From contig CACBCE010000005.1 in the NCBI GenBank assembly GCA_902537665.1, positions 1 through 64,000 on the forward strand: DNA of 64,000 nt. The letters run 5' to 3'. This document shows, one piece after another, positions 49,414 to 60,817 of the stretch. Within the stretch, counting starts at the first letter, position 1, and the number at the start of each line of letters is the position of its first letter. Made by a program: the position numbers and the translations under genes. The notes under the pieces are model-generated. The model saw only the letters and a list, made by a program, of their open reading frames with translations, made no database searches and was not told where the DNA came from. This DNA comes from an uncultured Pelagibacteraceae bacterium (GTDB lineage Bacteria > Pseudomonadota > Alphaproteobacteria > Pelagibacterales > Pelagibacteraceae).

Positions 49414-50347
49414 ACATTTGAAAATATTACTTTCTGCACCAAGAGGTTTTTGTGCAGGTGTTGAGAGAGCTATAGAAATTGTAGAAAAATCGATCAAAAA
49501 ATTTGGTGCTCCAGTTTATGTTCGTCATGAAATTGTGCATAATAAATATGTTGTCGATGATTTAAAAAATAAAGGTGCCATCTTTGTTGAGGAGCTCGAG
49601 GAGATAGAAGATAAAACAAGGCCAGTTATTTTTTCTGCACATGGTGTTCCAAAAAAAATACCGGAAGATGCTAAAAACTATAACATGACTTATGTAGATG
49701 CTACATGTCCATTAGTATCCAAAGTACATAGAGAAGCGGAAAATTTACATAAAGCTGGGTTTCATTTAATTTTGATAGGTCATCAAAATCACCCTGAAGT
49801 AATCGGTACCATGGGTCAATTACCAGATGGATCAATTGATCTTGTTCAAAATGAGGATGAGGCCAAAAAATATAAACCTCACAATAACAAAAGAATTTCA
49901 TATGTAACCCAAACAACGCTATCAGTAGATGATACAAAAGATATAATTCAAATCTTAAAAGATAGATTTCCTAATATAAAAGAACCACTTAAAGAAGATA
50001 TTTGTTACGCCACAACGAATAGACAATTGGCTGTAAAAAATATTGCAAAAAAATGTGATTTATTTTTTGTAATTGGTAGTAGAAATTCGTCTAATTCAGT
50101 TAGATTAGTAGAGGTTGCAAAAAAATCTGGCTGCTCTAACTCGCTATTAATTCATTCACAAAGTGAAATACCATTCGATTTAATTAAAGATTCAAATACA
50201 ATTGGAATTTCCTCTGGAGCTTCCGCACCAGAAATTTTGGTCAATAATTTTATAGATGAACTAAAAAATAAATTTACAGTCAGTATAGATGAAGTAGAAA
50301 TAATTAAAGAAAATGTTGTTTTCAAAGCACCGAAAAAATTAAACTAA
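49403..50347 (+). CDS. ispH: 4-hydroxy-3-methylbut-2-enyl diphosphate reductase
   Basis: IspH makes IPP and DMAPP in the last MEP step. From ATG 49403 it is 314 residues with the three 4Fe-4S cysteines in PRGFCAGVERAI, DATCPLVSKVH and ICYATTNRQ, plus the substrate His in HEIVHNKYVV and SAHGVP and the SSGASAPE loop. The ATG lies inside the blh end, so retinal synthesis and isoprenoid precursor supply are likely coupled. Confidence 0.96.
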   Translation: MKNKHLKILLSAPRGFCAGVERAIEIVEKSIKKFGAPVYVRHEIVHNKYVVDDLKNKGAIFVEELEEIEDKTRPVIFSAHGVPKKIPEDAKNYNMTYVDATCPLVSKVHREAENLHKAGFHLILIGHQNHPEVIGTMGQLPDGSIDLVQNEDEAKKYKPHNNKRISYVTQTTLSVDDTKDIIQILKDRFPNIKEPLKEDICYATTNRQLAVKNIAKKCDLFFVIGSRNSSNSVRLVEVAKKSGCSNSLLIHSQSEIPFDLIKDSNTIGISSGASAPEILVNNFIDELKNKFTVSIDEVEIIKENVVFKAPKKLN

Positions 50348-50348
50348 A

Positions 50349-51314
50349 ATGGCTGTATATACGAAAATAAGTAAAAAAGACATTTCTTATATTAATAGAA
50401 AATTTGATATAGAAAAAATTTTAGAATTTAAAGGTATAAAACAAGGAATTGAAAATACAAACTATTTACTAAAATCAAAGAATAAAAAATTTATACTAAC
50501 AATTTTCGAAAAAAGAGTATCAAAAAAAGAATTGCCTTTTTTTATGAATTTGATGGATAAATTGAATAAATCAAAAATAAATTGCCCAAAGCCACAAACA
50601 AAAAAAGATGGTGGGTATTTAATTAATTTAAAAAATAAAGCTGCATGCATAGTTTCCTTTATCAATGGAAAAGATAAAAAATCACTTAATTTTAAAAACT
50701 GTTATGACATTGGCAAAATGATTGCTGAAATGCACCAATCTACAAAAAAAATTAATTTTACTAGAAAAAACTCTATGGGTGTCAGAAATCTAAATCCATT
50801 ACTTAAAAGTATAAGATTTAAGTCAAAAAAATTTACTAATGTAGAAAAATTTTTAAAAAATAATTTTAAAGATATTAAAATGAAATGGCCTCAAAATTTA
50901 CCGAACGGAGTGATTCATGGAGATTTGTTTATCGACAATATCTTTTTTAAAAATAACAAATTGTCAGGGGTAATCGATTTTTATTTTGCAGCTAATGACT
51001 ATTTTATGTATGAAATCGCAATTTGTGTAAATGCACTATGTTTTGATAAAAAAAAATCAAAGTTTGTGTTGAACAAAAAGAAAGTCAAAAATTTAATAAA
51101 GGGTTATGAAAAAATAAGGAAAATCTCAGTTAAAGAAAGAAAATCATTAAATATTTTATGTCGTGGTGCTGCAATTAGATATTTTATGACTAGACTTTAT
51201 GACTATTCAAATACTCCTAAGACAGCATTAATTAAAATAAAAGATCCAAGAGAATATTATCAAAAGCTTGTAATACACAATAATTTAAGAACTTATAAAG
51301 ATTATTTAAATTAA
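50349..51314 (+). CDS. thrB: Homoserine kinase, aminoglycoside-phosphotransferase type
   Basis: A 321-residue APH-fold kinase matching ThrB of proteobacteria: MAVYTKISKKDI opening, GIKQGIENTNYLL, the catalytic GVIHGDLFIDNIFF (Brenner motif HGD) and GVIDFYFA. It phosphorylates homoserine for threonine synthesis; threonine synthase is encoded 1 kb away on the opposite strand. Its stop shares a base with the rnhA ATG. Confidence 0.93.
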   Translation: MAVYTKISKKDISYINRKFDIEKILEFKGIKQGIENTNYLLKSKNKKFILTIFEKRVSKKELPFFMNLMDKLNKSKINCPKPQTKKDGGYLINLKNKAACIVSFINGKDKKSLNFKNCYDIGKMIAEMHQSTKKINFTRKNSMGVRNLNPLLKSIRFKSKKFTNVEKFLKNNFKDIKMKWPQNLPNGVIHGDLFIDNIFFKNNKLSGVIDFYFAANDYFMYEIAICVNALCFDKKKSKFVLNKKKVKNLIKGYEKIRKISVKERKSLNILCRGAAIRYFMTRLYDYSNTPKTALIKIKDPREYYQKLVIHNNLRTYKDYLN

Positions 51315-51739
51315 TGATTAAAATATACACTGATGGTTCATGCATTGGCAATCCGGGTCAAGGTGGCTGGGCAGCAATAATATTAGATGAGGGGAAAAAA
51401 ACTGAAATAAAAGGAAGTAAAAAAGATACTACAAATAATCAAATGGAATTATTAGCGCCTATAGAGGCACTTAAAAAGATTCCAAAAGGAAGCAAAGTTC
51501 AAATTTTTACTGACTCTAAATATGTTAAGTCTGGAATAACAGAGTGGATACACAATTGGAAAAAAAATGGATGGAAAACTACAAATAAAAAAGAGGTGAG
51601 TAATAAAGAACTTTGGACAAAATTGGACCAACTAAATAGTGAATTTGAAATAAGTTGGAACTGGGTAAAAGCGCATTCAACAGATAAATTAAATAACGAA
51701 GTGGATTTACTTGCTAGAGATGCTGCAAATTTACAATAG
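51314..51739 (+). CDS. rnhA: Ribonuclease HI
   Basis: A 141-residue RNase HI, which degrades RNA in RNA-DNA hybrids. Catalytic acidic residues lie in IYTDGSCIGNPGQGGWA, TTNNQMELLAPIEAL, FTDSKYV and NNEVDLLARDAA. The window thus holds both RNases H. The 3' end overlaps the peroxiredoxin gene by 9 bases. Confidence 0.97.
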   Translation: MIKIYTDGSCIGNPGQGGWAAIILDEGKKTEIKGSKKDTTNNQMELLAPIEALKKIPKGSKVQIFTDSKYVKSGITEWIHNWKKNGWKTTNKKEVSNKELWTKLDQLNSEFEISWNWVKAHSTDKLNNEVDLLARDAANLQ

Positions 51740-52219
51740 ATTGTTCAATAAGTTTTCTGCAGAAGTTAAGCCGCATTCTTTAGTCTCTTCTTCTTCGTGA
51801 ATCTTAATAACTGTAAAATTTTCAATAATCATCAAATAACGATTTGATCTAATTCCCATTCCTTTTGCATTTCGATCAATTTCCGCACCGATTGCTTTTG
51901 TAAATACTAAATATGGGTCAGATAACATTTTAATTTTATCTCCAGTATTATTAATTGCTCCCCAGCCATTCATTACATAAGGGTCATTGACTGATAAACA
52001 AAATATATGTTCTATTCCTTTTGCTTTGATTTCATCTGCGTGTGCTACAAAACCTGGTAGGTGAAGTTTGGAGCAAGTTGATGTAAATGCTCCAGGCAAA
52101 CCAAATAAAACAATTTTTCCATTACCTATTGTTTCTCTTAATTTGCTTTTTTGAGGTTCTCCGTCAATAAGTTGAAAAATCTCTGTATCTGGTATTTGAT
52201 CTTTTATTTTAAGTTTCAT
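51731..52219 (-). CDS. Peroxiredoxin, Prx5 type
   Basis: A 162-residue AhpC/TSA-family peroxidase of the Prx5/1-Cys-like type. The peroxidatic Cys is in PGAFTSTCSKLHLPGF; GWGAINNTGDKIKMLSDP and MGIRSNRYLMIIENFTV are typical of the subfamily. It reduces hydroperoxides with a thiol donor such as thioredoxin or glutaredoxin. The ATG overlaps the thrC stop by 4 bases, so it ends the thrC-side operon. Confidence 0.93.
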   Translation of the reverse strand: MKLKIKDQIPDTEIFQLIDGEPQKSKLRETIGNGKIVLFGLPGAFTSTCSKLHLPGFVAHADEIKAKGIEHIFCLSVNDPYVMNGWGAINNTGDKIKMLSDPYLVFTKAIGAEIDRNAKGMGIRSNRYLMIIENFTVIKIHEEEETKECGLTSAENLLNNLL

Positions 52220-53589
52220 ATCGAATTCATTACATATTTTTTAACTTTTTCAATATCATTTGAAATAAGTTCAAATTTCTCTTTTCTGTCATTAACATAT
52301 TTTAAACTTTCTGGTAAATTTTCAGTTTTTGAAATTGCATCTTCTATTGCTTTTGGAAATTTACACGGGTGTGCAGTCGATAATACAACACAATTTTTAT
52401 CCAATCCTAATTTTCTCACGGCACCAATGCCTACTGCGGTATGCGGATCAACTACCATCTGATGTTCATCATTGATAGTTTTTATCATTTCAATAGTTTC
52501 CTTTTCATTAAGCATTTCGGATATAAAATTCTTTTTAATTTTATCTAGATCGTTTTTATTAATTTTATAAGTATTATCTTTTATTTGATCCATTACATTT
52601 TTTGTAACTTCTGAGTTACAATCTTTAACGTCATATAAAAGCCTCTCGAAATTACTTGCTATTTGTATATCCATACTTGGAGTATTCGTTTCCTCAACTT
52701 TTTTTTGACTATAATCACCGCCAGAAATAGCTCTATGAAGTATGTCATTTTTATTTGTAGCTACGATTAATTTATCTATTGGAAGACCTAATTTTTTTGC
52801 TAAGTAGCCAGCATAAATATCACCAAAGTTTCCTGTTGGAACAGAAAAGGATAGAGGTTGACCATTTCCAAGTTTAAAGTAAGCGTAAAAATAATACACC
52901 GATTGAGCAATAATTCTTGCCCAATTAATTGAATTTACCCCTGACATATTAATCGCTTTTGAAAATTTTTCGTCATTGAACATTGCTTTTACTAAATTTT
53001 GGCAATCATCGAAATTACCCTCCACCGCTATATTAAATACATTACTCTCCTCATGTATTGTCATTAACCTTCTTTGTACAGGTGAAATTTTATTATTGGG
53101 GTGCAATACAAAAACATTTAAATTGCTTTTTCCTTTTAAAGCATCTATTGCAGCCGCACCAGTATCACCAGAAGTTGCCACTATTATATTAATTTTCTTC
53201 TGATCATGGCCTAAATGGTATTGATAAAAATTACCAATAAGTTGCATTGCGATATCTTTAAAAGCAAGTGTGGGACCATGAAAAAGTTCTAATACTTTTA
53301 GATTTCCGAGATTAGAAATTTTAACAACGTCGTCAGATCTAAAATTTGAATATGATTTTGAAATCAAAGAGATTAGGTCATCTTTAGACATAAAGTCTCC
53401 AATAAATGGATAAATTACTTCAGCAGCTAAATCATTGTAATTAAGATTTTTTAGATTATCTAATTCTTCCTTTTGGAATTGCTTAATTGATTTAGGAACA
53501 AAAAGTCCTCCATCGTCCGCCAATCCTTTGAGAAAAACATCTTTAAAAGAAAAGTTTTTTTGATTATTTCTTGTACTAATGTAATTCAT
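52216..53589 (-). CDS. thrC: Threonine synthase
   Basis: A 457-residue PLP enzyme that converts phosphohomoserine to threonine. It opens MNYISTRNNQKNFSFKDVFLKGLADDGGLFVP, has the PLP-lysine region PTLAFKDIAMQ, ATSGDTGAAAIDA and PTGNFGDIYAGY. It follows surf1 directly and precedes the peroxiredoxin gene, all downstream of the cytochrome oxidase genes. Confidence 0.96.
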   Translation of the reverse strand: MNYISTRNNQKNFSFKDVFLKGLADDGGLFVPKSIKQFQKEELDNLKNLNYNDLAAEVIYPFIGDFMSKDDLISLISKSYSNFRSDDVVKISNLGNLKVLELFHGPTLAFKDIAMQLIGNFYQYHLGHDQKKINIIVATSGDTGAAAIDALKGKSNLNVFVLHPNNKISPVQRRLMTIHEESNVFNIAVEGNFDDCQNLVKAMFNDEKFSKAINMSGVNSINWARIIAQSVYYFYAYFKLGNGQPLSFSVPTGNFGDIYAGYLAKKLGLPIDKLIVATNKNDILHRAISGGDYSQKKVEETNTPSMDIQIASNFERLLYDVKDCNSEVTKNVMDQIKDNTYKINKNDLDKIKKNFISEMLNEKETIEMIKTINDEHQMVVDPHTAVGIGAVRKLGLDKNCVVLSTAHPCKFPKAIEDAISKTENLPESLKYVNDRKEKFELISNDIEKVKKYVMNSI

Positions 53590-54243
53590 TTAATAATTCT
53601 TTTTTCTAAAATATAAATATAGCAAAAGAATTGAAAGCGCTAATGAAAACCAAGTAATAGCGTATTTTTGATGATTATTAGAAATATTTGCAGTAATTTT
53701 TTTTGGTCTAGGTAACTGATAATTTCCTTCTAAATAAATAATATATTTAGAAAAATTTTTACCTGTAAATTTAAAAATATCTTCTCTATTTAAACTAAAC
53801 CAGTAATTTTCATCTAAATCATTATCTGGCTTAAAGATATTTTTTCTACCTTGTAATTTTAGGGTTCCAATAATATTTTTTTGATCAAATACATTTATTT
53901 CATGAGTGCCCTTTTTTTCAAATGGTATCCAACCTCTATTTATTAAAAAATTTTCATCCCCAATCATAATTGGATTTATTACTTCAAACCCAGGAGTACC
54001 AGACTCATTTAAATTGTATAAATAAATTTGCTTATCAAAATCTATAGACCCTGAAGTTTTAATTTTGAGAAAATTTTCTTTGTTTGATTCAGCTAATTCC
54101 ACTGGGGGATTTTTTAACGAATTTTCAATCTCTAAAATTAAATTATTTTTCCAATTTAGACGGATAATTTGCCATGTACCTAGCCCAATAAAAACAAAAA
54201 TAAAGAAAATTATAAAGACGGAAAATAAAAACTTATGTTTCAA
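53590..54243 (-). CDS. SURF1-family cytochrome oxidase assembly protein
   Basis: A 217-residue protein with one membrane helix at each end (FLFSVFIIFFIFVFIGLGTWQ and YAITWFSLALSILLLYLYF) and a periplasmic middle, the SURF1 layout. Motifs are GTWQIIRLNWK, GFEVINPI and FLINRGWIP. SURF1 helps heme a insertion into the oxidase. It lies next to ctaE; the DUF983 gene I would expect between them in many alphaproteobacteria is missing. Confidence 0.92.
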   Translation of the reverse strand: MKHKFLFSVFIIFFIFVFIGLGTWQIIRLNWKNNLILEIENSLKNPPVELAESNKENFLKIKTSGSIDFDKQIYLYNLNESGTPGFEVINPIMIGDENFLINRGWIPFEKKGTHEINVFDQKNIIGTLKLQGRKNIFKPDNDLDENYWFSLNREDIFKFTGKNFSKYIIYLEGNYQLPRPKKITANISNNHQKYAITWFSLALSILLLYLYFRKKNY

Positions 54244-54251
54244 GGATCAAA

Positions 54252-55040
54252 TTAACTTCCCCAAATATATATTGCAGCAAACAAAAATAACCAAACAACA
54301 TCAACAAAATGCCAATACCACGCAGCTGCTTCAAAACCAAAATGATGGTCTTTGGTAAAATGACCTAATTTTCCTCTCCATAGACATACTGCTAAAAAGA
54401 TTGTTCCAACTATAACATGGAAGCCATGAAAGCCTGTGGCCATGTAAAAAACAGAACCATAAATATGATCTGAAAAAGCAAATGTAGCATGATGATATTC
54501 ATATGCTTGAAGTGCTGTAAAAAATGCTCCAAGAATTACTGTTAACACTAATCCTTGTATAAAACCTTTTCTATCACCTTCTAATAATGAATGGTGAGAC
54601 CAAGTGACTGTTGTTCCTGATAACAGTAAAACTAATGTGTTAATTAAAGGTATATCCCAAGGATCAAAAGTCACAATATCTTTGGGCGGCCACACGTTTC
54701 CTACAAAATCATTTGGAAAAAGACTTACGTCAAAGTAAGCCCAAAACCAAGCAACAAAAAACATTACCTCAGATGCAATAAATAAAGTCATTCCATAACG
54801 GTGATGAATTTGGACTACAGGGGTATGATGCCCTTGATGTTCTGCTTCAATGACCACATCTCTAAACCACATATATGCGCCATAAATTAAAAGAGCTAAT
54901 CCAAGATACATTCCCCATGAAACATCTGAATGCATATAATACACTGCACCTATAGCTAATACTAAACAAGAGAATGAAACGTAAATAGGCCAAGGACTTG
55001 GGTCTACTAAATGATAATCATGTTTTTTTTCAGCTGACAT
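54252..55040 (-). CDS. ctaE: Cytochrome c oxidase subunit III
   Basis: A 262-residue, seven-helix subunit III of the aa3-type oxidase. Signs are HDYHLVDPSPWPIYVS, WFRDVVIEAEHQGHHT, SEVMFFVAWFWAYF, TGFHGFHVIVGTIFL and the C-terminal WHFVDVVWLFLFAAIY. It stabilises the core and supports proton uptake. Confidence 0.96.
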   Translation of the reverse strand: MSAEKKHDYHLVDPSPWPIYVSFSCLVLAIGAVYYMHSDVSWGMYLGLALLIYGAYMWFRDVVIEAEHQGHHTPVVQIHHRYGMTLFIASEVMFFVAWFWAYFDVSLFPNDFVGNVWPPKDIVTFDPWDIPLINTLVLLLSGTTVTWSHHSLLEGDRKGFIQGLVLTVILGAFFTALQAYEYHHATFAFSDHIYGSVFYMATGFHGFHVIVGTIFLAVCLWRGKLGHFTKDHHFGFEAAAWYWHFVDVVWLFLFAAIYIWGS

Positions 55041-55048
55041 TTTTTGAA

Positions 55049-55582
55049 TTATGATTGTTTATAATAATCTGTCGAGAAAAAAGTATACGACATAGTTACA
55101 TCTTCTAGATTTTTTACACTTGGATCATTAATCATTTCAGGGTCTAGATAAAAAGTCATTACATAGGTTGCTTTTTCTCCTGCCTTTAATTCTTGTTTTT
55201 CAAAACAAAAACAGCCGAGTTTACTATAATATTTCCCAAAGCTTGCTGGTGATACATTAAAACTTGCTACACCAGCAGTTGGTTCGCTACTATAATTTTC
55301 AACTTCAAACTCTATTTTATTAACTTGGCCAACTTTCACATCCATAACATTCGATTTTGCTTTAAAATCCCAAGGTAAATTATTCACATTAGTATCAAAT
55401 CTAACGCTGACAACTTTGTTAAGAACTATTTTAGGAGCACTGTTTGAGATTTGAGTAGTACCTCCAAAACCCGTCACTCTACAAAATAGATCATATAAAG
55501 GTACCGCAGCGTAGGATAGACCTAACATGAATACAAATATCCCTATAAGAACTAATGGTGTAAGATTTTTTTTTTGTATCAT
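55049..55582 (-). CDS. ctaG: Cytochrome c oxidase assembly protein CtaG/Cox11
   Basis: A 177-residue Cox11-type protein that delivers copper to CuB of subunit I. It has one N-terminal membrane helix (LVLIGIFVFMLGLSYAAVPL), the periplasmic Ig-like domain and the copper-binding CFCFEKQ. Its ATG overlaps the stop of the small upstream ORF (ATGA). Confidence 0.94.
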   Translation of the reverse strand: MIQKKNLTPLVLIGIFVFMLGLSYAAVPLYDLFCRVTGFGGTTQISNSAPKIVLNKVVSVRFDTNVNNLPWDFKAKSNVMDVKVGQVNKIEFEVENYSSEPTAGVASFNVSPASFGKYYSKLGCFCFEKQELKAGEKATYVMTFYLDPEMINDPSVKNLEDVTMSYTFFSTDYYKQS

Positions 55583-55704
55583 ATTGCTCTATCAAAAACT
55601 CCAGTATTATATAATGTAAATAAAAAAAGGAAAATCATGAAGGCAATGATCGCTAATGCTGTCTTGATGTTTTTTTTCTTAGTTTTTTTATCTGGTATAA
55701 TCAT
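55579..55704 (-). CDS. Small single-helix membrane protein in the cox operon (CoxF-like)
   Basis: A 41-residue ORF filling exactly the space between ctaB and ctaG. It begins MIIPDKKTKKKNIKTALAI, then a hydrophobic helix (AIIAFMIFLFLFTLY), then NTGVFDRAI: a basic cytoplasmic N-terminus and one membrane span. Both ends use 4-base ATGA overlaps with the neighbours, which is strong evidence that it is translated. Many alphaproteobacteria have a small unannotated gene (CoxF) at this place; function is unknown, an oxidase assembly or accessory role is likely. Confidence 0.8.
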   Translation of the reverse strand: MIIPDKKTKKKNIKTALAIIAFMIFLFLFTLYNTGVFDRAI

Positions 55705-56615
55705 AAAATCTTATCTATCAGAAAAAGCACAAAAACCAAAAATAAATATAAAATAGAATAGCCAAATATAGATTTAGCTTTTTTTGCACTAAATTTATTT
55801 TTTTTAAATTTATAAAGATCGAAACATAGAAAATTGTAATAAATAGTTAATAACAATGATGGAATAAGAAAAACAAGTCCAACAAAGTTGATTGCGTATG
55901 GAAAAATTATCACTGGAAGCATTATCAAAGAGTAGACAAAAATATTTACTTTAGTGCTTTCTATCCCATTTGTTAGGGGAAGCATGGGTATATTGGCTTT
56001 TTTATAATCTTCTGATTTATATAAGCTTAATGCCCAAAAATGTGATGGAGTCCAAAAGAAAATAATTAAAAAAAATACAAGAGGTTCAAGAGATAAGGAT
56101 CCTGTAGCAATAGTCCAACCTATAACAGGAGGAAGAGCTCCTGCCGCTCCACCAATAACAATATTCTGTGAAGTTCTTTTTTTCAGCCAAATTGTATAAA
56201 TTAAAACATAAAATATTATGGTAAAAAGTAATATTCCTGCAGATACTCGATTTGTAAAATAATCTAGTGCAACCACTGAAATTACCGATAAAGTTATACC
56301 AAATATTAAAGCCTGATTTTTATTAACTTTACCTGTTGGTATTGGTCTTAGACAAGTTCTACTCATTAAAGCATCAAGGTCTGACTCATACCACATATTT
56401 AATGCTCCTGCTGCTCCAGCACCCATTGAAACTAGTAATATTCCAATTATTGCATCTTGGGTTGAAACCATATTTGGGGCTGTTAATAATCCAACCGCAC
56501 AAGTAAATATCACCAGTGACATTACTCTTGGTTTCATCAATTTAAATAATTCAGAAAAATTAAGTAAGTCTTCTTGAGACAGATTATCTTTTTTTAATTT
56601 TGAACTACTCATCAA
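55701..56615 (-). CDS. ctaB: Protoheme IX farnesyltransferase
   Basis: A 304-residue UbiA-fold enzyme that makes heme O for the oxidase. Prenyl-diphosphate and heme motifs are NMWYESDLDALMSRTCLRPI (DxxxD) and WTPSHFWALSLYKSEDYKKA; about nine membrane helices. The C-terminus overlaps the small ORF by 4 bases. Confidence 0.96.
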   Translation of the reverse strand: MMSSSKLKKDNLSQEDLLNFSELFKLMKPRVMSLVIFTCAVGLLTAPNMVSTQDAIIGILLVSMGAGAAGALNMWYESDLDALMSRTCLRPIPTGKVNKNQALIFGITLSVISVVALDYFTNRVSAGILLFTIIFYVLIYTIWLKKRTSQNIVIGGAAGALPPVIGWTIATGSLSLEPLVFFLIIFFWTPSHFWALSLYKSEDYKKANIPMLPLTNGIESTKVNIFVYSLIMLPVIIFPYAINFVGLVFLIPSLLLTIYYNFLCFDLYKFKKNKFSAKKAKSIFGYSILYLFLVFVLFLIDKIL

Positions 56616-56632
56616 TTTTAAAGCTTTTATTC

Positions 56633-59082
<2,450 letters not shown>

Positions 59083-59142
59083 TTTTAATAGCTATATAAA
59101 GCTCTTTTATAAAAATTACACTTTAGTTTTCGCGACAATTTA

Positions 59143-59844
59143 TCAATTAATCACATAATTTACGATCGAAATTGCAGATATGACCGCGGTTTCTGACCTT
59201 AAAATATTCTCATTAATTTTAATAGGTTGAACGCCCTTAAAAGAGAGAATCTTTCCTCTTTCGGTCTCTGAAAAATCTCCCTCTGGACCTATGATTATAC
59301 AAACAGGTTTATCTGTAAATTTTGATTTATCAACTTTATTAATATTAGAATTTAAATCTGTAAAAATTAGATCCATGGAATTTTTTTTTAAAAAACTATT
59401 TAAATCTTGAGCCTCTTCAATTGTTGGCACATTGATACGGTTTGATTGTTCACTAGCTTCAATTACAATTTTTTCTAAGCGATCTTTATTAATTTTTCTG
59501 ACCACTGTTCTATCAAATATAATTGGTAAAAATTTTGTAACTCCAAGCTCTGTTGCTTTTTGTAGCATAAAATTCTGATAGTTTGATTTAATCGGAGAAA
59601 ACGCTAACCACAATTCTCTGGTAATCTCTTTTTGTCTTAGTTGTTTTATTATTTTAAATTCAACAGTATTTTTAGATATTCCTAAAATTTTTGCTTCCCA
59701 TTCTCCCTCTTTGTTAAATAAAGAGAAAACCTCATTTTCTTTTACTCTCATTACTTTGCTTAAATAATGTGATTGATCCTTATCGAGTTTATCAATCATG
59801 TCTACTGATAAAGTATCAGAAAAAAATAATCTAATATTACTCAT
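59143..59844 (-). CDS. rsmE: 16S rRNA m3U1498 methyltransferase
   Basis: A 233-residue SPOUT enzyme. The N-terminal PUA-like part is HYLSKVMRVKENEVFSLF, and the C-terminal knot has LAFSPIKSNYQNFMLQKATELGV, EASEQSNRI and IIGPEGDFSETE. It methylates U1498 of 16S rRNA. It is divergent from the HAD gene with 17 bases between starts. Confidence 0.95.
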   Translation of the reverse strand: MSNIRLFFSDTLSVDMIDKLDKDQSHYLSKVMRVKENEVFSLFNKEGEWEAKILGISKNTVEFKIIKQLRQKEITRELWLAFSPIKSNYQNFMLQKATELGVTKFLPIIFDRTVVRKINKDRLEKIVIEASEQSNRINVPTIEEAQDLNSFLKKNSMDLIFTDLNSNINKVDKSKFTDKPVCIIIGPEGDFSETERGKILSFKGVQPIKINENILRSETAVISAISIVNYVIN

Positions 59845-59861
59845 TTGTGTTAAGTTAATTT

Positions 59862-60524
59862 ATGAAAAATATTAAAGCAATAATTTTTGATGCTTATGGT
59901 ACACTGTTTGACGTAAATTCTGCTGCAGAAAAATGTAAAGATAAAATTGGAGATAAATGGGAGAGTTTTGCAAACTTTTGGAGAACTACTCAACTAGAAT
60001 ACACTTGGCTTAGAAGTTTAATGAAAAGACATAAAGACTTTTGGCAAATTACAGAGGATAGTTTAGATAAATCAATGAAAACTTTTGAAATTGACACTTC
60101 AATGAAAAAAGAATTATTGAATTTGTATAAAGTTCTTTCACCTTTTAAGGAGGTTCCAGAAACTCTTATAAAATTAAAAGAAAAAAATTTTAAATTAGCT
60201 ATACTTTCAAATGGAACTCCATCTCTTTTAAAAGAGTTAGTTGAAAGTAATAATTTAGATAAACTGTTCGATGATCTATTTTCAATAGAGGAAGTTGGAA
60301 TTTATAAACCAGACTCGAAAGTTTATGACTTGCCTATCAAAAAATACAAAATTAAAAGCAATGAAGCAGCTTTCTTAAGTGCAAACACTTGGGATGTTTC
60401 AGGAGGTGGAAATTATGGTTATCATTCTATTTGGGTAAACCGTAATAATAATATCTTTGATAATCTTGATTACAAACCAAAAAATCAAGTTAAAAATTTA
60501 AGCGAACTTGAGGATTTAATTTAA
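59862..60524 (+). CDS. Haloacid dehalogenase type II
   Basis: A 220-residue HAD hydrolase of the L-2-haloacid dehalogenase class: nucleophile in IFDAYGTLFDV, ILSNGTP (motif II), KPDSKVYDLP (motif III Lys) and SANTWDVSGGGNYGY (motif IV, with Trp). Substrate specificity is not certain; other small phosphatase/dehalogenase roles are possible. An internal AGGAGG-like stretch at about 60148 has no gene start behind it. Confidence 0.85.
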   Translation: MKNIKAIIFDAYGTLFDVNSAAEKCKDKIGDKWESFANFWRTTQLEYTWLRSLMKRHKDFWQITEDSLDKSMKTFEIDTSMKKELLNLYKVLSPFKEVPETLIKLKEKNFKLAILSNGTPSLLKELVESNNLDKLFDDLFSIEEVGIYKPDSKVYDLPIKKYKIKSNEAAFLSANTWDVSGGGNYGYHSIWVNRNNNIFDNLDYKPKNQVKNLSELEDLI

Positions 60525-60541
60525 AAAAAAAGTTAGATAAT

Positions 60542-60781
60542 ATGAATAAAGGACAAAGAGCTGGAGATGGCGCATTAGCTATAGAGGTTGAACAGGGAAA
60601 ATCTTATTACTGGTGTAGTTGTGGTAAAAGTTCTAAGCAGCCATTTTGTGATGGTTCGCACAAAAAAACAGAATTTAAACCCTTGGTATATAAAGCTGAA
60701 TTAACAAAAAGAGTATTTTTTTGTGCATGTAAACAAACAAATGATCAACCTTTTTGTGATGGCTCACATAACAAAAAGTAA
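60542..60781 (+). CDS. Double CDGSH iron-sulfur protein
   Basis: A 79-residue protein with two CDGSH motifs: CSCGKSSKQPFCDGSH and CACKQTNDQPFCDGSH. Each supplies three Cys and one His to a 2Fe-2S cluster, so the small protein holds two clusters, like the type found in MiNT/CISD3 relatives. The role (electron or cluster transfer, redox sensing) is not known in bacteria. It sits 17 bases after the HAD gene. Confidence 0.93.
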   Translation: MNKGQRAGDGALAIEVEQGKSYYWCSCGKSSKQPFCDGSHKKTEFKPLVYKAELTKRVFFCACKQTNDQPFCDGSHNKK

Positions 60782-60817
60782 TATTGCAAATCGAAATAGA
60801 ACAACTATTTTAATTTC

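Noticed and set aside
55574-55756. Plus-strand ORF with a hydrophobic stretch (MKAMIANAVLMFFFLV...)
   Set aside because: It runs antisense through the ctaB end and the small minus-strand gene, which has ATGA overlaps on both sides and a conserved-looking place; the plus frame is a shadow.
59086-59112. AGCT...AGCT inverted repeat upstream of ctaC
   Set aside because: Only a 4-bp stem with an AT loop; too weak to call an operator or terminator.
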